A stretch of DNA of 64,000 nucleotides from Streptomyces sp. TBY4 (GCF_024213195.1 NZ_JANAVF010000006.1:186001-250000), one strand, 5' to 3'. Shown: positions 1 to 8,233, numbered from the stretch's first letter. The notes: a model not told the origin generated them from the sequence alone. Numbers and translations: made by a program.

Positions 1-159
1 GATGAAGGAGACCAGCGCGTCCGGGAGGGCGGCACGCAGCGCCTCCGCCAGCGCGAGCCCGGGATAGATGTGGCCGCCGGTGCCGCCCGCGCCGATCACG
101 ACGGAGAGCGGCGGGTGCGGGGGCCGGCGTGAGGAGGTGGGTGAGGGTGAGGAGGTCAT
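1..159 (-). CDS. MurG-like glycosyltransferase, N-terminal fragment
   Basis: This is the first 53 codons of a gene running off the left edge. Translation from the ATG at 159 gives a Ser/Pro/Arg-rich start, then a Rossmann-type strand and a Gly-rich loop (VVIGAGGTGGHIYPGLALAE). That loop is the signature of the N-terminal domain of MurG, the lipid I to lipid II N-acetylglucosaminyltransferase. Streptomyces usually carries the true murG in the division cluster, and the neighbours here are not division genes. This copy is therefore more likely a second, MurG-related enzyme. The acceptor-binding C-terminal half is outside the window, so the exact substrate cannot be judged. Confidence 0.7.
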   Translation of the reverse strand, partial: MTSSPSPTSSRRPPHPPLSVVIGAGGTGGHIYPGLALAEALRAALPDALVSFI

Positions 160-240
160 GGACGCAGACTCCCGCTGCGCCCTAAGAAGGTTCTAAGAGG
201 GCGGTCGCCGGCGCGGAGTGCGACGAGGCGCCGGAGCACG

Positions 241-276
241 ACGAGGCCCCGGGGTGTCGTCACCCCGGGGCCTCGT
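241..276. terminator. Rho-independent-like terminator hairpin
   Basis: A perfect 16-bp inverted repeat (241-256 with 261-276) surrounds a TCGT loop, 22 bases downstream of the stop of the phosphodiester glycosidase gene. There is no long T-run, as is common in Streptomyces terminators. It separates that gene from the MurG-like gene on the same strand. Confidence 0.8.
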
Positions 277-297
277 GCGTTTGCTGCGTGCTGACTG

Positions 298-1905
298 CTA
301 CTTGACGGCGATGCCGCCGTTGCCCGCGTAGACGGAGTCGGCGATGGGACGCTCACCGTCGGGTGAGTGGTTGACCGAGTCGGTCCGGCCCGTCTGGCGG
401 ACACCGCCGACGATCATCGTGGTGGAGCCGCCGCCGTCGAAGTTGATGGCGTCGATCACCTCGAAGTTGTCCTTGAGCATTTTGGCGACGTTCGCCATGA
501 AGTCGCCGTCGGGGTTCCCGGCCGCCGCGTCCCGAGGGCCGGTGAGCGTCGCGAGCACGGTGCGGCCTTGGGCGTCGACGCCCAGTACGGTCCGGGCGTC
601 CAGGCAGGCGTCGCTTTCCTTGACGGTGGGGTCTTCCTCCTGCTCCACCTCATCCGGCAGGGTGCTCGCTCCCTCGCCCGGCAGGGTGCTCGCGGATACG
701 ATCAGTCGGGCGCAGGACGGGAGGATCTTGGAGGTCTCCCCGTCCTGCAGCAGCCGGTGGATGCCGCTGACGATGTCGACCGACTCGTCCAGGTCCACCG
801 ACCGCTGGACGGTCGTGCTGTCGACCTGCTTGGTGTGGTCCATGTCCTCGACCTGCTGGGTGACCTTGAGCGTGTAGCCCTGCGCGGTCGCGTCGTTGAC
901 GAACGCGGTGAGGTCCGTCGCGCCTTGGCCGATGGCCTGGAGGACGTAACCGCCGGACTTCACGGACAGGCCGCCGCGGCCCGTCGTCGGCGGGTCCATC
1001 GTGCCGTCGGCTCCGACCGAGACCTCGATGCCCTGGGCGTCGTCCTCGTTGATCGCGGGCGTCGTGTCGAGATTCGGCTTCGGTGTCTTCACGTCGTAGC
1101 CGTCGTGGAACAGGACGATCTCGTTGGCGGTCGTGTAGGCCGGCTTCGCCACGGGGGCGAGGGTCTCCTCCTGGCTGTTCAGCGTCGCCTTGTCGTAAGC
1201 GCAGGGCGCGCGGCCGGGATCCCGGTTGACACCCCCGACGGTGAGGGTGCGGCCCAGGACCTCCTTCTTGTCCTTGTCGAGGTACGACAGGGTGACGGAG
1301 GCCTTCAGGCGTGCGATGTAGGGAACCCCGTACTGAAGGACGACGGCCTGGTTTCCGTAGTCCGGCACCAGCTTGTTCTTGTCGTCCTTGACGAACCCGC
1401 CCGCGGAGTTGCGCAGGGGCCTCACACAGCTGATCGAGTTGAGGACCCCGTCCCGGGCCGAGACACCCAGGAAGGCCAGGGTTTCCTCGGAGCCCGGAAC
1501 ACCGGACTTCGGCTCGGGGAGGAAGTAGGAGCCGTTGATCCCGGCGAGCGGCGGGTGATCCTTGAAGAAGCCCGCCTTCAGCTGGTCCCGGACGCTCTCC
1601 CTGCCGCTGATCGAGGCGCCGACCGTGCTCTCGATCCGCAGGGCCCCCTTGGCCGGGTCGAGGCGCAGCACGTTCAGCTCGCGCCTGGTCGGGTGGCCCG
1701 GGGTCGCGACGTCCTCGATGAAGCGGAAGTGTTCGGCGCCGCCGGCCAGTTCCTTGCTGTCCGGCTGCTTCGTCCACCCGGTGGGGCTTTCGACGGCGGT
1801 TCCCGCGGCCCCCGAGGGGCTCGACGTGGCGAGCAGGAGCATCGCGCTCAGGGCGGCGGCGGAGGCGATCAGTCCGCGCGGGGCGCGGCGGAAGGTGTTG
1901 GTCAT
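298..1905 (-). CDS. Secreted phosphodiester glycosidase (NAGPA-domain) protein
   Basis: The product has 535 residues. An N-terminal signal peptide (RRAPRGLIASAAALSAMLLL, cleavage near residue 33) indicates export. The C-terminal third carries the NAGPA-type motif FDGGGSTTM near residue 490, the signature of exopolysaccharide/phosphodiester alpha-N-acetylglucosaminidase domains that cleave sugar-1-phosphodiester bonds. Earlier segments (GINGSYF near residue 125) fit the same fold. The ATG at 1905 overlaps the TGA of the upstream I36-like gene (ATGA), so the two are probably co-translated. A strong hairpin follows the stop. The likely role is extracellular or cell-wall glycan trimming. The natural substrate is unknown. 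Confidence 0.85.
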   Translation of the reverse strand: MTNTFRRAPRGLIASAAALSAMLLLATSSPSGAAGTAVESPTGWTKQPDSKELAGGAEHFRFIEDVATPGHPTRRELNVLRLDPAKGALRIESTVGASISGRESVRDQLKAGFFKDHPPLAGINGSYFLPEPKSGVPGSEETLAFLGVSARDGVLNSISCVRPLRNSAGGFVKDDKNKLVPDYGNQAVVLQYGVPYIARLKASVTLSYLDKDKKEVLGRTLTVGGVNRDPGRAPCAYDKATLNSQEETLAPVAKPAYTTANEIVLFHDGYDVKTPKPNLDTTPAINEDDAQGIEVSVGADGTMDPPTTGRGGLSVKSGGYVLQAIGQGATDLTAFVNDATAQGYTLKVTQQVEDMDHTKQVDSTTVQRSVDLDESVDIVSGIHRLLQDGETSKILPSCARLIVSASTLPGEGASTLPDEVEQEEDPTVKESDACLDARTVLGVDAQGRTVLATLTGPRDAAAGNPDGDFMANVAKMLKDNFEVIDAINFDGGGSTTMIVGGVRQTGRTDSVNHSPDGERPIADSVYAGNGGIAVK

Positions 1906-2660
1906 GAGGTGCAGTCCGAGTTCGAGGCGAGCTTGTGGGATTGGACGTCGCCCAGGTACGGCTGTACCAGGCTGGTGCTGTCACCGCTGAGGACGGCGTA
2001 GGCCTTGTGGACGCCGTTGGTGACCGAGTTCCAGCTGCCGGTCTGACCGATGTTGCTGTAGAGGCAGGCGTGCTTGGTGGTGCGGTTCATGACGGACATG
2101 GCCGCGCGGTCCCATTCCGTGGCGTACGCGTCGGTGCTCGCGGTGAAGGCGATCCACGCGCCGCGGCCGGCGGTCTCCTTGAACAGGCACAGCTGGTTGT
2201 CCGGGCAGCGCTCGTAGCCCGTGAAGCAGAGCCCCCTGCTGGGGGCCAGCTTGTGGGAGCTGACGCCCACGGCCGCCATGTTCTTGAGTTCCTCCACAGA
2301 GCTCTGCGCGGAGATGTCCGCCGTGCCCCCCGGCTTCACGGCCGCGACGGCCGAGCCCCAGCCGGTCTCCCCGTAGAGGCAGGCCCAGTAGCCGGTGTTG
2401 TTGAACACCGACTTGGTCTTGTCGCTGAACTCGCCGGAGTAGGACTGCGGGTTCTGGTGCTCGTAGGCGCGGGGCTTCGTCTCTCCGGCGGCCATCGAAC
2501 CCTTCTGGCCGGTGTAGAGGCAGAGCCGGTCGGTTGCGCAGTCGGGGTAGGCGTCGGCGGACGCCGGCAGGGCGAACAGCGCTGAACACAGCAGCGCCAG
2601 GGCTCCGACAATCCAGGAGCCGCGCAGGATGTTGATCTTCACGGGGCGGGAGTCTGTCAT
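1902..2660 (-). CDS. Secreted protein with two peptidase-inhibitor I36-like repeats
   Basis: The product has 252 residues from the ATG at 2660. This start puts a proper signal peptide (GSWIVGALALLCSALFALPA) about 12 residues in. An in-frame ATG at 2717 would add 19 residues. The mature part has two cysteine-containing beta-type modules with the patterns C-x-LCLYTGQKGS and C-x-QLCLFKETAGRGAW. These match the I36 (SMI-like) peptidase-inhibitor/crystallin-like family common among Streptomyces secreted proteins. Each module repeats the hydrophobic ACLY strand. Inhibitor activity is inferred only. The gene overlaps the glycosidase gene by four bases and forms a two-gene exported unit with it. Confidence 0.75.
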   Translation of the reverse strand: MTDSRPVKINILRGSWIVGALALLCSALFALPASADAYPDCATDRLCLYTGQKGSMAAGETKPRAYEHQNPQSYSGEFSDKTKSVFNNTGYWACLYGETGWGSAVAAVKPGGTADISAQSSVEELKNMAAVGVSSHKLAPSRGLCFTGYERCPDNQLCLFKETAGRGAWIAFTASTDAYATEWDRAAMSVMNRTTKHACLYSNIGQTGSWNSVTNGVHKAYAVLSGDSTSLVQPYLGDVQSHKLASNSDCTS

Positions 2661-2735
2661 CGCGAACAAGAAAGAGTGAACAGGTTTTCGACACGTGAGA
2701 TCGGCTCGGGGGACCATCTCGTACTTTGGTGAGAC

Positions 2736-2788
2736 TTAGCGCTCTAGTTTTAGCGTTGTAGTTGGCCTCGATGCGCGTTCTAGTTGGC
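2736..2788. promoter_or_regulatory. Array of three related repeats upstream of the I36-like gene
   Basis: In the 410-base gap before the barstar gene, three related units begin at 2739, 2753 and 2775: GCGCTCTAGTTT, GCGTTGTAGTTGGC and GCGTTCTAGTTGGC. The last two are 22 bp apart, which is about two helical turns. The 18-mer TTAGCGTTGTAGTTGGCC at 2750-2767 is nearly identical to both arms of the inverted repeat at 4250-4290. The array lies 76-128 bases upstream of the chosen start of the secreted gene, which is a suitable place for an operator. Nothing else gene-like is visible in the gap. Confidence 0.45.
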
Positions 2789-3070
2789 ATGCGGAGTGAC
2801 GACGCCCGCCTCTACCTGCGATGACTTCGGGGGAATCCCTGTGCGGGCCCTCCCGGGTCTGGGCGAGCCGCGAGATCCTGGACCCCACCCCTGGTCGCAC
2901 CTCTGCACCCCTTGACGATCTTGTTTTGCCCCATGGCGTTGAGCCGACTGCCTCCGGATGACATCGAGTCGTACCGAGTGACACCGAGCATTCGCGTCGC
3001 TGGCCAGGGAAGGCCGCGAGTCTGCGGCCGGCAGAACATCCCGGCTTCGCCGTCGGAACGCGGGCGGGGC

Positions 3071-4168
3071 ATGATTCCCGCTGTGCATGGAGACGAGAAC
3101 AAGCTCGGGTTCGCGCGGTACACGCTGACCCGGACGGAGGACGGCCACGTCTGGGGCGTCTGCGCCGAGGCGAAGGGACTGTTCGGAGAATCCCCGCGCG
3201 GGACGTACGAGCTGTTCGGCTGGGTTCCGGAGGAATCCGGCGGACCCGCTTGGGTCGGCAGCCGGGTGTGGCTCGTGCCGGATGACGAGGCACTCGACGC
3301 CTGGCTGCTGGAGGACGCGGAGAGTTCGGGGCAGGTCCCCGGGACGGACAGTCTGCTGCTCACCGGCCTGGACGACTACGAAGGTCCACCCGAGGGGCAC
3401 AGAGGCCGCGTTCGCCTGCACGACGGGCACCGCTGGCTGGGATCATGCCGAGAATTCGCCCGCATCCTGTCGCCCGAGCAGCTGCAGCCCTCCCTTGTCC
3501 TGCGGGGGCTCGCCCAGAGCGATCAGCTGAGGGTGGCACTGATGAAGGGCACCCGGCGGGCGCTGGATCTGGAGGAAGCCGCTCTGGAGATACGGGACAG
3601 CCAAGGTGACCTGCTTACTGATCGGCTGCTCTGGGCCACGGTCAGCGACTGGCGCCCCTCCTCCCGCGGGGCGGACCTGATCGACCTGGAGCTCGAAAGA
3701 GGCCGCTTCACGCCCGTTCCCGAATACGCCCGGCCCATCTGGGAACGGTGGCTTGCTGGGCCGCCGGACGCCGTGAATGCTTGGGCCGGCCTTGATACCC
3801 GCCGCCGCGGGGCCTGGCATGACCTCGTCCGAGAGCGGGCCTGCAGCCAATCCCACCACGACCGGCCAGCCGGTCACGCCTACGAACTCGATGGCCAGCA
3901 CATCACCGACGAACCAGCCCTCTACCTGGCGCTCGGCGAGGCGGTCAACGGGCCGGGTGGCTACTTCGGCGGGTGTCTCGCCGCCCTGGACGACTGCCTG
4001 CGCGGCACCTTCGGCTACACCGCCCCCGCCACCCTGCTCTGGCGAGACGCCGCGGTCGCACGCGAGCACCTTTCCCAGACCCTGACACCGGAAGGCCAGC
4101 CCTACGACCTGTTCACCGCAGTCCTTGAGGCCCTCGCCGAGGGTGGTATGGACGTCACCCTGGCATGA
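3071..4168 (+). CDS. Barstar-family protein with a long N-terminal extension
   Basis: The product has 365 residues from the ATG at 3071. The GTG at 3083 is an alternative start, and neither has a strong ribosome-binding site. The last ~95 residues resemble barstar, the barnase inhibitor. They run from LDGQHITDEPALYLALGEAV through GGYFGGCLAALDDCL and LLWRDAAVAREHL to EALAEGGMDVTLA, matching barstar's helix-loop with its Tyr/Asn/Leu-Asp-Ala-Leu core and C-terminal acidic strand. The preceding ~270 residues are not recognised; they contain a WVPEE segment and acidic stretches. Barstar proteins bind and block RNases, but no barnase-like toxin is adjacent. The gene has lower GC and a less biased third position than its neighbours. 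Confidence 0.65.
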   Translation: MIPAVHGDENKLGFARYTLTRTEDGHVWGVCAEAKGLFGESPRGTYELFGWVPEESGGPAWVGSRVWLVPDDEALDAWLLEDAESSGQVPGTDSLLLTGLDDYEGPPEGHRGRVRLHDGHRWLGSCREFARILSPEQLQPSLVLRGLAQSDQLRVALMKGTRRALDLEEAALEIRDSQGDLLTDRLLWATVSDWRPSSRGADLIDLELERGRFTPVPEYARPIWERWLAGPPDAVNAWAGLDTRRRGAWHDLVRERACSQSHHDRPAGHAYELDGQHITDEPALYLALGEAVNGPGGYFGGCLAALDDCLRGTFGYTAPATLLWRDAAVAREHLSQTLTPEGQPYDLFTAVLEALAEGGMDVTLA

Positions 4169-4249
4169 GCTGCTGTCCGGCTACTCGCCTGCGGTGATGC
4201 GCTCGGCAGTGGCGGTGGAGCCGGACCGCCTGGCCCACGGGCCAGGAAT

Positions 4250-4290
4250 TTAGCGTCGTCGTTGGCCGACGGGGCCAACTACGACGCTAA
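4250..4290. promoter_or_regulatory. Large inverted repeat upstream of the response regulator
   Basis: TTAGCGTCGTCGTTGGCC (4250-4267) and its near-perfect inverse (4273-4290) are separated by 5 bases. One mismatch breaks the 18-bp stem. The right arm ends 24 bases before the ATG of the response regulator gene. The same 18-mer occurs at 2750-2767, so this is probably a protein-binding site rather than only the terminator of the barstar gene, though it could do both. Confidence 0.5.
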
Positions 4291-4314
4291 GTCATATTTG
4301 GGAGACTTTGTCGT

Positions 4315-5001
4315 ATGCAGCGGATTCTGGTGGTGGACGACGAGCCCGAGGTGCGGGTCGCCGTCGAGGACGGGCTTGCCGTCGAGGGGTACGAGGTGCG
4401 CGGGGCGGCCGACGGGCTGGCCGCGCTGTCCGAGGTGGCGCTGTGGGAGCCGGACGCGGTGGTGCTCGACGTGATGATGCCGGTGCTGGACGGGCTCGCG
4501 GTCTGCCGGCGGCTGCGCGCGGTGGGGGACCGGACGCCCGTCCTCGTCCTCACCGCCCTGGACGCGGTGAGCGACCGGGTCGACGGGCTGGAGGCGGGCG
4601 CCGACGACTACCTGGTCAAGCCCTTCGCGCTCGACGAGCTCGTGGCCCGGGTACGGGCCCTCCTGCGGCGGGCCGCCCCCGACGACCCGGCCGGGGGACG
4701 GGCGCTGCTCGGCTACGGGGACCTCGTCCTCGACCCCGCCACCCGCACCGGGCGGCGCGGGGAACGGCCGCTGGAGTTCAGCCGCACCGAGTCGGCGCTG
4801 CTCGAACTGCTGCTGCGCCACCCCGGGCAGGTGCTGCCGCGCGAGCTGGTGCTGGAACTGGTGTGGGGCCGGGACTTCGGGCCCGACTCCAACTCCCTGG
4901 CCGTCTACGTCGGCTACCTGCGCCGCAAGCTGGAGGCGGGCGGCGAGCCCCGGCTGGTGCACACCGTGCACGGGGTCGGATACCGGCTGGACACCGCGTG
5001 A
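4315..5001 (+). CDS. OmpR/PhoB-family response regulator
   Basis: The product has 228 residues. The receiver domain (1-115) has the acidic pair D8/D9, phospho-acceptor D52 in VVLDVMMP, T80 and K102 in LVKPF. The C-terminal winged-helix DNA-binding domain (~135-225) ends with the typical VHGVGYRLD. The kinase gene starts within its stop codon (GTGA), so they form a two-component operon. GGGAG at 4300-4304 is the likely ribosome-binding site. The large inverted repeat just upstream suggests autoregulation. The signal is unknown. Confidence 0.95.
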   Translation: MQRILVVDDEPEVRVAVEDGLAVEGYEVRGAADGLAALSEVALWEPDAVVLDVMMPVLDGLAVCRRLRAVGDRTPVLVLTALDAVSDRVDGLEAGADDYLVKPFALDELVARVRALLRRAAPDDPAGGRALLGYGDLVLDPATRTGRRGERPLEFSRTESALLELLLRHPGQVLPRELVLELVWGRDFGPDSNSLAVYVGYLRRKLEAGGEPRLVHTVHGVGYRLDTA

Positions 5002-6416
5002 GCGGGCGTCGGCTCGGCGCACGGTGGAGGCGCAGGCGCCCGCTGCGGACCCGGCTGGCGCTCGCCGTCACGGCGGCGGTGGCCCTCGTCGCGCTCGGCG
5101 TGTGCGCGGCGGCCTTCCTCGTCGTGCGCGGGGCTCTGTACCGGCAGCTCGACCTCAGCCTGACCCAGTCCGCCCGCCTCGCCGCCCAGCGCAACCCGGA
5201 CTCCGGACCCGGCACCCTGTCCGGGGAGTGCCGGTTCCGGGCGGCGCCCGCCTGCGCCGAGGTGGTGCCCGCGGATCCGGGGCGCGACCCCAAGGCGCCC
5301 TACCTCCTCCCGGTGGACCCGGCCGCGCGGGAGGTGGCCGCCGGCACGCGGGCCCCGTACTACACCGCCATCGAGCACGCCGGGCATCCGGCGCGGATGC
5401 TGACCACCGACTACGGCAAGGGCCGGGCCCTCCAGGTCGCGCTGCGGGCGGACACCGTGCAGGACGGCATCGCGCAGGCCGCGTGGTGGCTGGCGCTGAC
5501 GGCGGCGGTGGGGGTGGTGACGGCCGCGCTGCTCGGCCACTGGGTCGCGCGGACCGGGCTGGCACCGGTCACCCGGCTCACCGCCACCGCCGAGCGGATC
5601 GCCGCCACCCGGGATCCGAGACACCGGATCGAGCTGCCCGCTCCCGGTCCCCGCGGGCGCGAGGACGAGATCACCCGGCTGGCGGGGAGCTTCAACACCA
5701 TGCTCGGGGAGCTCGAACAGTCCGTCACCGCGCAGCGGCGGCTCGTCGCCGACGCCTCGCACGAGCTCCGCACCCCGCTGACGGCGCTGCGCACGAACGC
5801 GGAACTGCTCGCGCGGGGGGACCGGCTGACGGTGCAGCAGCGGGAACGGGCCTCGCTGGCGCTCGGGCGGCAGCTGCGGGAGGTGACGGGGCTGGTCAAC
5901 GACCTCATCGAGCTGGCCCGGGACGAGGAGCCGCAGCTGCTGGTCGAACAGGTCCGGCTGGCTCCGCTGGTGGAGTACTGCGTGGGGGCCGCGCGGGCGC
6001 ACTGGCCGGGGGTGGCCTTCCGGGTGCGGGGGCCGTCGTCGGAGGAGGCCGTGGTGGTGGCGGGGGTGCCGGCGCGGTTGAGTCGGCTGCTGGGGAATCT
6101 GCTCGACAACGCGGCGAAGTTCAGCCCGGCGGGGGTGGGGGCGGGGGCTGAAGTGGAGGTGGCGGTGGTGGTGCGGGGGGACGGTGGGGTGGATGTGACC
6201 GTACGGGATCACGGGCCGGGGATCTCGGAGGAGGATCTGCCGTACGTCTTCGACCGGTTCTACCGGGCGGGGGCGGCGAGGGCGCTGCCGGGGTCGGGGT
6301 TGGGGTTGGCGATGGCTCGGCAGATTGCGCGGGCGCACGAGGCGGAGTTGACGGCCGAAGCCGCCCCGGGTGGGGGCGCGCTGTTCCGGCTGGCCTTCGC
6401 GGCCCCGGCGGGCTGA
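4998..6416 (+). CDS. Membrane sensor histidine kinase
   Basis: The product has 472 residues from the GTG overlapping the regulator stop. It has a basic N-terminus, a first membrane helix (~20-45), an extracytoplasmic sensor loop (~50-155), a second helix (~165-185) and a HAMP linker. The dimerisation domain has phospho-acceptor H255 in DASHELRTPL. An HATPase domain follows with the N box NLLDNAAKF, G1 box DHGPGIS, F box YVFDRFYRA and G2 box GSGLGLAM. All catalytic motifs are intact. It is expected to phosphorylate the upstream regulator. The sensor loop has two cysteines but no recognised ligand domain. Confidence 0.95.
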   Translation: MSGRRLGARWRRRRPLRTRLALAVTAAVALVALGVCAAAFLVVRGALYRQLDLSLTQSARLAAQRNPDSGPGTLSGECRFRAAPACAEVVPADPGRDPKAPYLLPVDPAAREVAAGTRAPYYTAIEHAGHPARMLTTDYGKGRALQVALRADTVQDGIAQAAWWLALTAAVGVVTAALLGHWVARTGLAPVTRLTATAERIAATRDPRHRIELPAPGPRGREDEITRLAGSFNTMLGELEQSVTAQRRLVADASHELRTPLTALRTNAELLARGDRLTVQQRERASLALGRQLREVTGLVNDLIELARDEEPQLLVEQVRLAPLVEYCVGAARAHWPGVAFRVRGPSSEEAVVVAGVPARLSRLLGNLLDNAAKFSPAGVGAGAEVEVAVVVRGDGGVDVTVRDHGPGISEEDLPYVFDRFYRAGAARALPGSGLGLAMARQIARAHEAELTAEAAPGGGALFRLAFAAPAG

Positions 6417-6435
6417 GGGGGCGTGCGGGGGTGGG

Positions 6436-6545
6436 CCCTGCGGGGCGGAGTCCCCTACCCGCCCTTCCTCCGTTCCCCGGGCTGCGCCCGGACCCCTTCT
6501 GGGGCTCCGCCCCAGACCCCGGTCCTCAAACGCCGGACGGGCTGG
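6436..6545. repeat. GC-rich intergenic repeat, copy 1 (double hairpin)
   Basis: This begins CCCTGCGGGG, includes the hairpins 6477-6491 (CCGGGC/GCCCGG) and 6500-6514 (TGGGGC/GCCCCA), and ends CTCAAACGCCGG. The same order is seen near 23957, 34136 and, inverted, 34267. It lies between the convergent kinase and MscS genes and probably ends transcription from both sides. Its end encodes the last codons of the MscS protein. Confidence 0.75.
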
Positions 6546-7575
6546 AGTTTGGTTGCGGTGGGAGTGCTGCCTCCGTTGTGGCGATGTGGGGGAGGGCGTA
6601 GGGGTGGTTCGTGGTGAGCCAGGTGATCAGGCGTTCGCGGACTGCGCAGCGGACGGTCCAGACGGCGTCGCCGTCCTTGGCGGTGACCACCGCGCGGACC
6701 TGGATGGTGTGCGGGGTGGTGTCGGTGACGGCCAGGGAGCCGGTGCGGCCGTCCCATTCGGGGATGTCCTCCAGGATCCGCTGGAGCTCCTCGCGCATCA
6801 GGTCCACGGGGGCGCTGTGGTCCAGGTGCCAGAACACGGTGCCCGTCATCTGCGCGCCACCGCGCGACCAGTTCTCGTAGGGCTTGCTCGTGAAGTACGC
6901 GACCGGCATCGTGATGCGGCGCTCGTCCCAGGTGCGGACGGTGAGGTAGGTGAGGGTGATCTCCTCCACCGTGCCCCACTCCTTGTCCACCACCACCGTG
7001 TCGCCGATCCGGACGGTGTCGCCGAAGGCGATCTGCAGGCCGGCGAAGAGGTTGCCCAGGGCGGCCTGTGCCGCGATGCCCGCCACGATGCCGAGCACGC
7101 CCGCCGAGGCCAGCATCGAGGTGCCGACCGTGCGCATCTCGGGGAACGTCAGGAGCATCGCACTGAGGGCCACCACGATCACCACCGCCGTGACCACCCG
7201 CTGGATCAGCGTGACCTGGGTGCGGACCCGGCGGACCCTGGCCTGGTCGGAGGCGTCGGCGGCGTAGCGGGCGTACGTGGAGTCCACGACCGCCGTCGTG
7301 ATGCGGATCAGCAGCCACGCGGCGGCGGCGATCAGGATCAGGGTCAGCACGTGCCCGGGGCCGTCCGCGCGCCGGCGCACGGCCTGGAGCAGGGAGGCGG
7401 CCATGACCAGGAGGAACGGAGGGCGGCAGCGGCGCAGCAGTCCCCACAGCGGGGTCTCGCTGTGCCGGGCGTCGGCGCGGCGGAGCAGCCGGTCCAGCAG
7501 CCAGCCCGCGAACAGGGTGACGGCCAGGGTGCCGGCGACGGCCGCGACCGGGCGGAGGAGGGAGTCCGTGTCCAT
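6526..7575 (-). CDS. Small-conductance mechanosensitive channel (MscS) family protein
   Basis: The product has 349 residues from the ATG at 7575; a TTG three codons upstream is possible. Three or four hydrophobic helices occupy residues ~8-165. The pore-helix region is GILGxxxGxAAQAALGNLFAGLQIAF-like (~165-190), with alternating Gly/Ala as in MscS TM3. The beta domain follows (GDTVVVDKEWGTVEEITLTY), then VRTWDERRITMPVAYF and an alpha/beta C-terminal domain. Such channels open under membrane tension to relieve hypo-osmotic shock. The C-terminus and the TGA are encoded within the intergenic repeat, so the tail may be a recent replacement. Confidence 0.9.
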   Translation of the reverse strand: MDTDSLLRPVAAVAGTLAVTLFAGWLLDRLLRRADARHSETPLWGLLRRCRPPFLLVMAASLLQAVRRRADGPGHVLTLILIAAAAWLLIRITTAVVDSTYARYAADASDQARVRRVRTQVTLIQRVVTAVVIVVALSAMLLTFPEMRTVGTSMLASAGVLGIVAGIAAQAALGNLFAGLQIAFGDTVRIGDTVVVDKEWGTVEEITLTYLTVRTWDERRITMPVAYFTSKPYENWSRGGAQMTGTVFWHLDHSAPVDLMREELQRILEDIPEWDGRTGSLAVTDTTPHTIQVRAVVTAKDGDAVWTVRCAVRERLITWLTTNHPYALPHIATTEAALPPQPNSSPSGV

Positions 7576-7625
7576 GCAGGCCAACGTAACCGGAGGGGGT
7601 CCGTCGAAACTGGCACGATGGGGGC

Positions 7626-8195
7626 ATGAACATCATGCTTTTCCATTCGACCTACGGGCTGCGGCCCGCCGTGCGGGAGGCGGCCGACCGGCTGCGCGCG
7701 GCCGGGCACCAGGTCCAGGTGCCGGACCTCTTCGAGGGACGCACCTTCGAGACCGTCGAGGAGGGCATGGCCCACCGGGACGAGATCGGCCGTGACGAGC
7801 TGCTGAAGCGGGCGGTCCTGGCCTCGGCCCCCTATTCCGACCAGGGCCTGGTCTACGCCGGCTTCTCCTTCGGCGGCTCGATCGCCCAGCACCTGGCGCT
7901 GGCCGACGAGAAGGCGCGCGGGCTGCTGCTCCTGCACGGGACGGCCGACCTGGAGGAGGGGGCCTACGTCGACGAGCTGCCGGTGCAGCTGCACATCGCC
8001 GACCCGGACCCCTTCGAGCCGCACGACTGGCTGACGGCCTGGTACCTGCGGATGCGCAAGGCCGGGGCGGACGTGGAGGTCCACGGCTATCCGGGGGCCG
8101 GGCACCTGTTCACCGACCCGGGGCTGGACGACTACGACGCCGAGGCGGCGGAGCAGGCCTGGGCGGTCGCCCTCGCCTTCCTCGACAGCCTGTAG
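7626..8195 (+). CDS. Dienelactone hydrolase family protein
   Basis: The product has 189 residues and a single alpha/beta-hydrolase domain. The nucleophile elbow GFSFGGS (near residue 80) carries Ser where classical dienelactone hydrolases have Cys. HGTADLEE and the terminal GAGHLFTDPGLDDYD supply the family's Asp and His region. It is divergent from the MscS gene with a 50-base spacer and ends at a bidirectional terminator. The protein is shorter than typical DLH proteins (about 230 residues). The substrate is unknown. Confidence 0.85.
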   Translation: MNIMLFHSTYGLRPAVREAADRLRAAGHQVQVPDLFEGRTFETVEEGMAHRDEIGRDELLKRAVLASAPYSDQGLVYAGFSFGGSIAQHLALADEKARGLLLLHGTADLEEGAYVDELPVQLHIADPDPFEPHDWLTAWYLRMRKAGADVEVHGYPGAGHLFTDPGLDDYDAEAAEQAWAVALAFLDSL

Positions 8196-8205
8196 GCGAC
8201 GCACG

Positions 8206-8233
8206 GATGGGGCCCCGCTCGCGGGGCCCCATC
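8206..8233. terminator. Bidirectional terminator
   Basis: A 12-bp perfect stem (GATGGGGCCCCG, 8206-8217, with 8222-8233) and a four-base loop lie between the convergent hydrolase and metalloprotease genes. Confidence 0.85.

Noticed and set aside
2661..4290. Barstar segment as a full mobile element
   Set aside because: It is flanked by similar repeats, but there is no integrase, transposase, tRNA site or target duplication. Kept only as a hypothesis in the findings.
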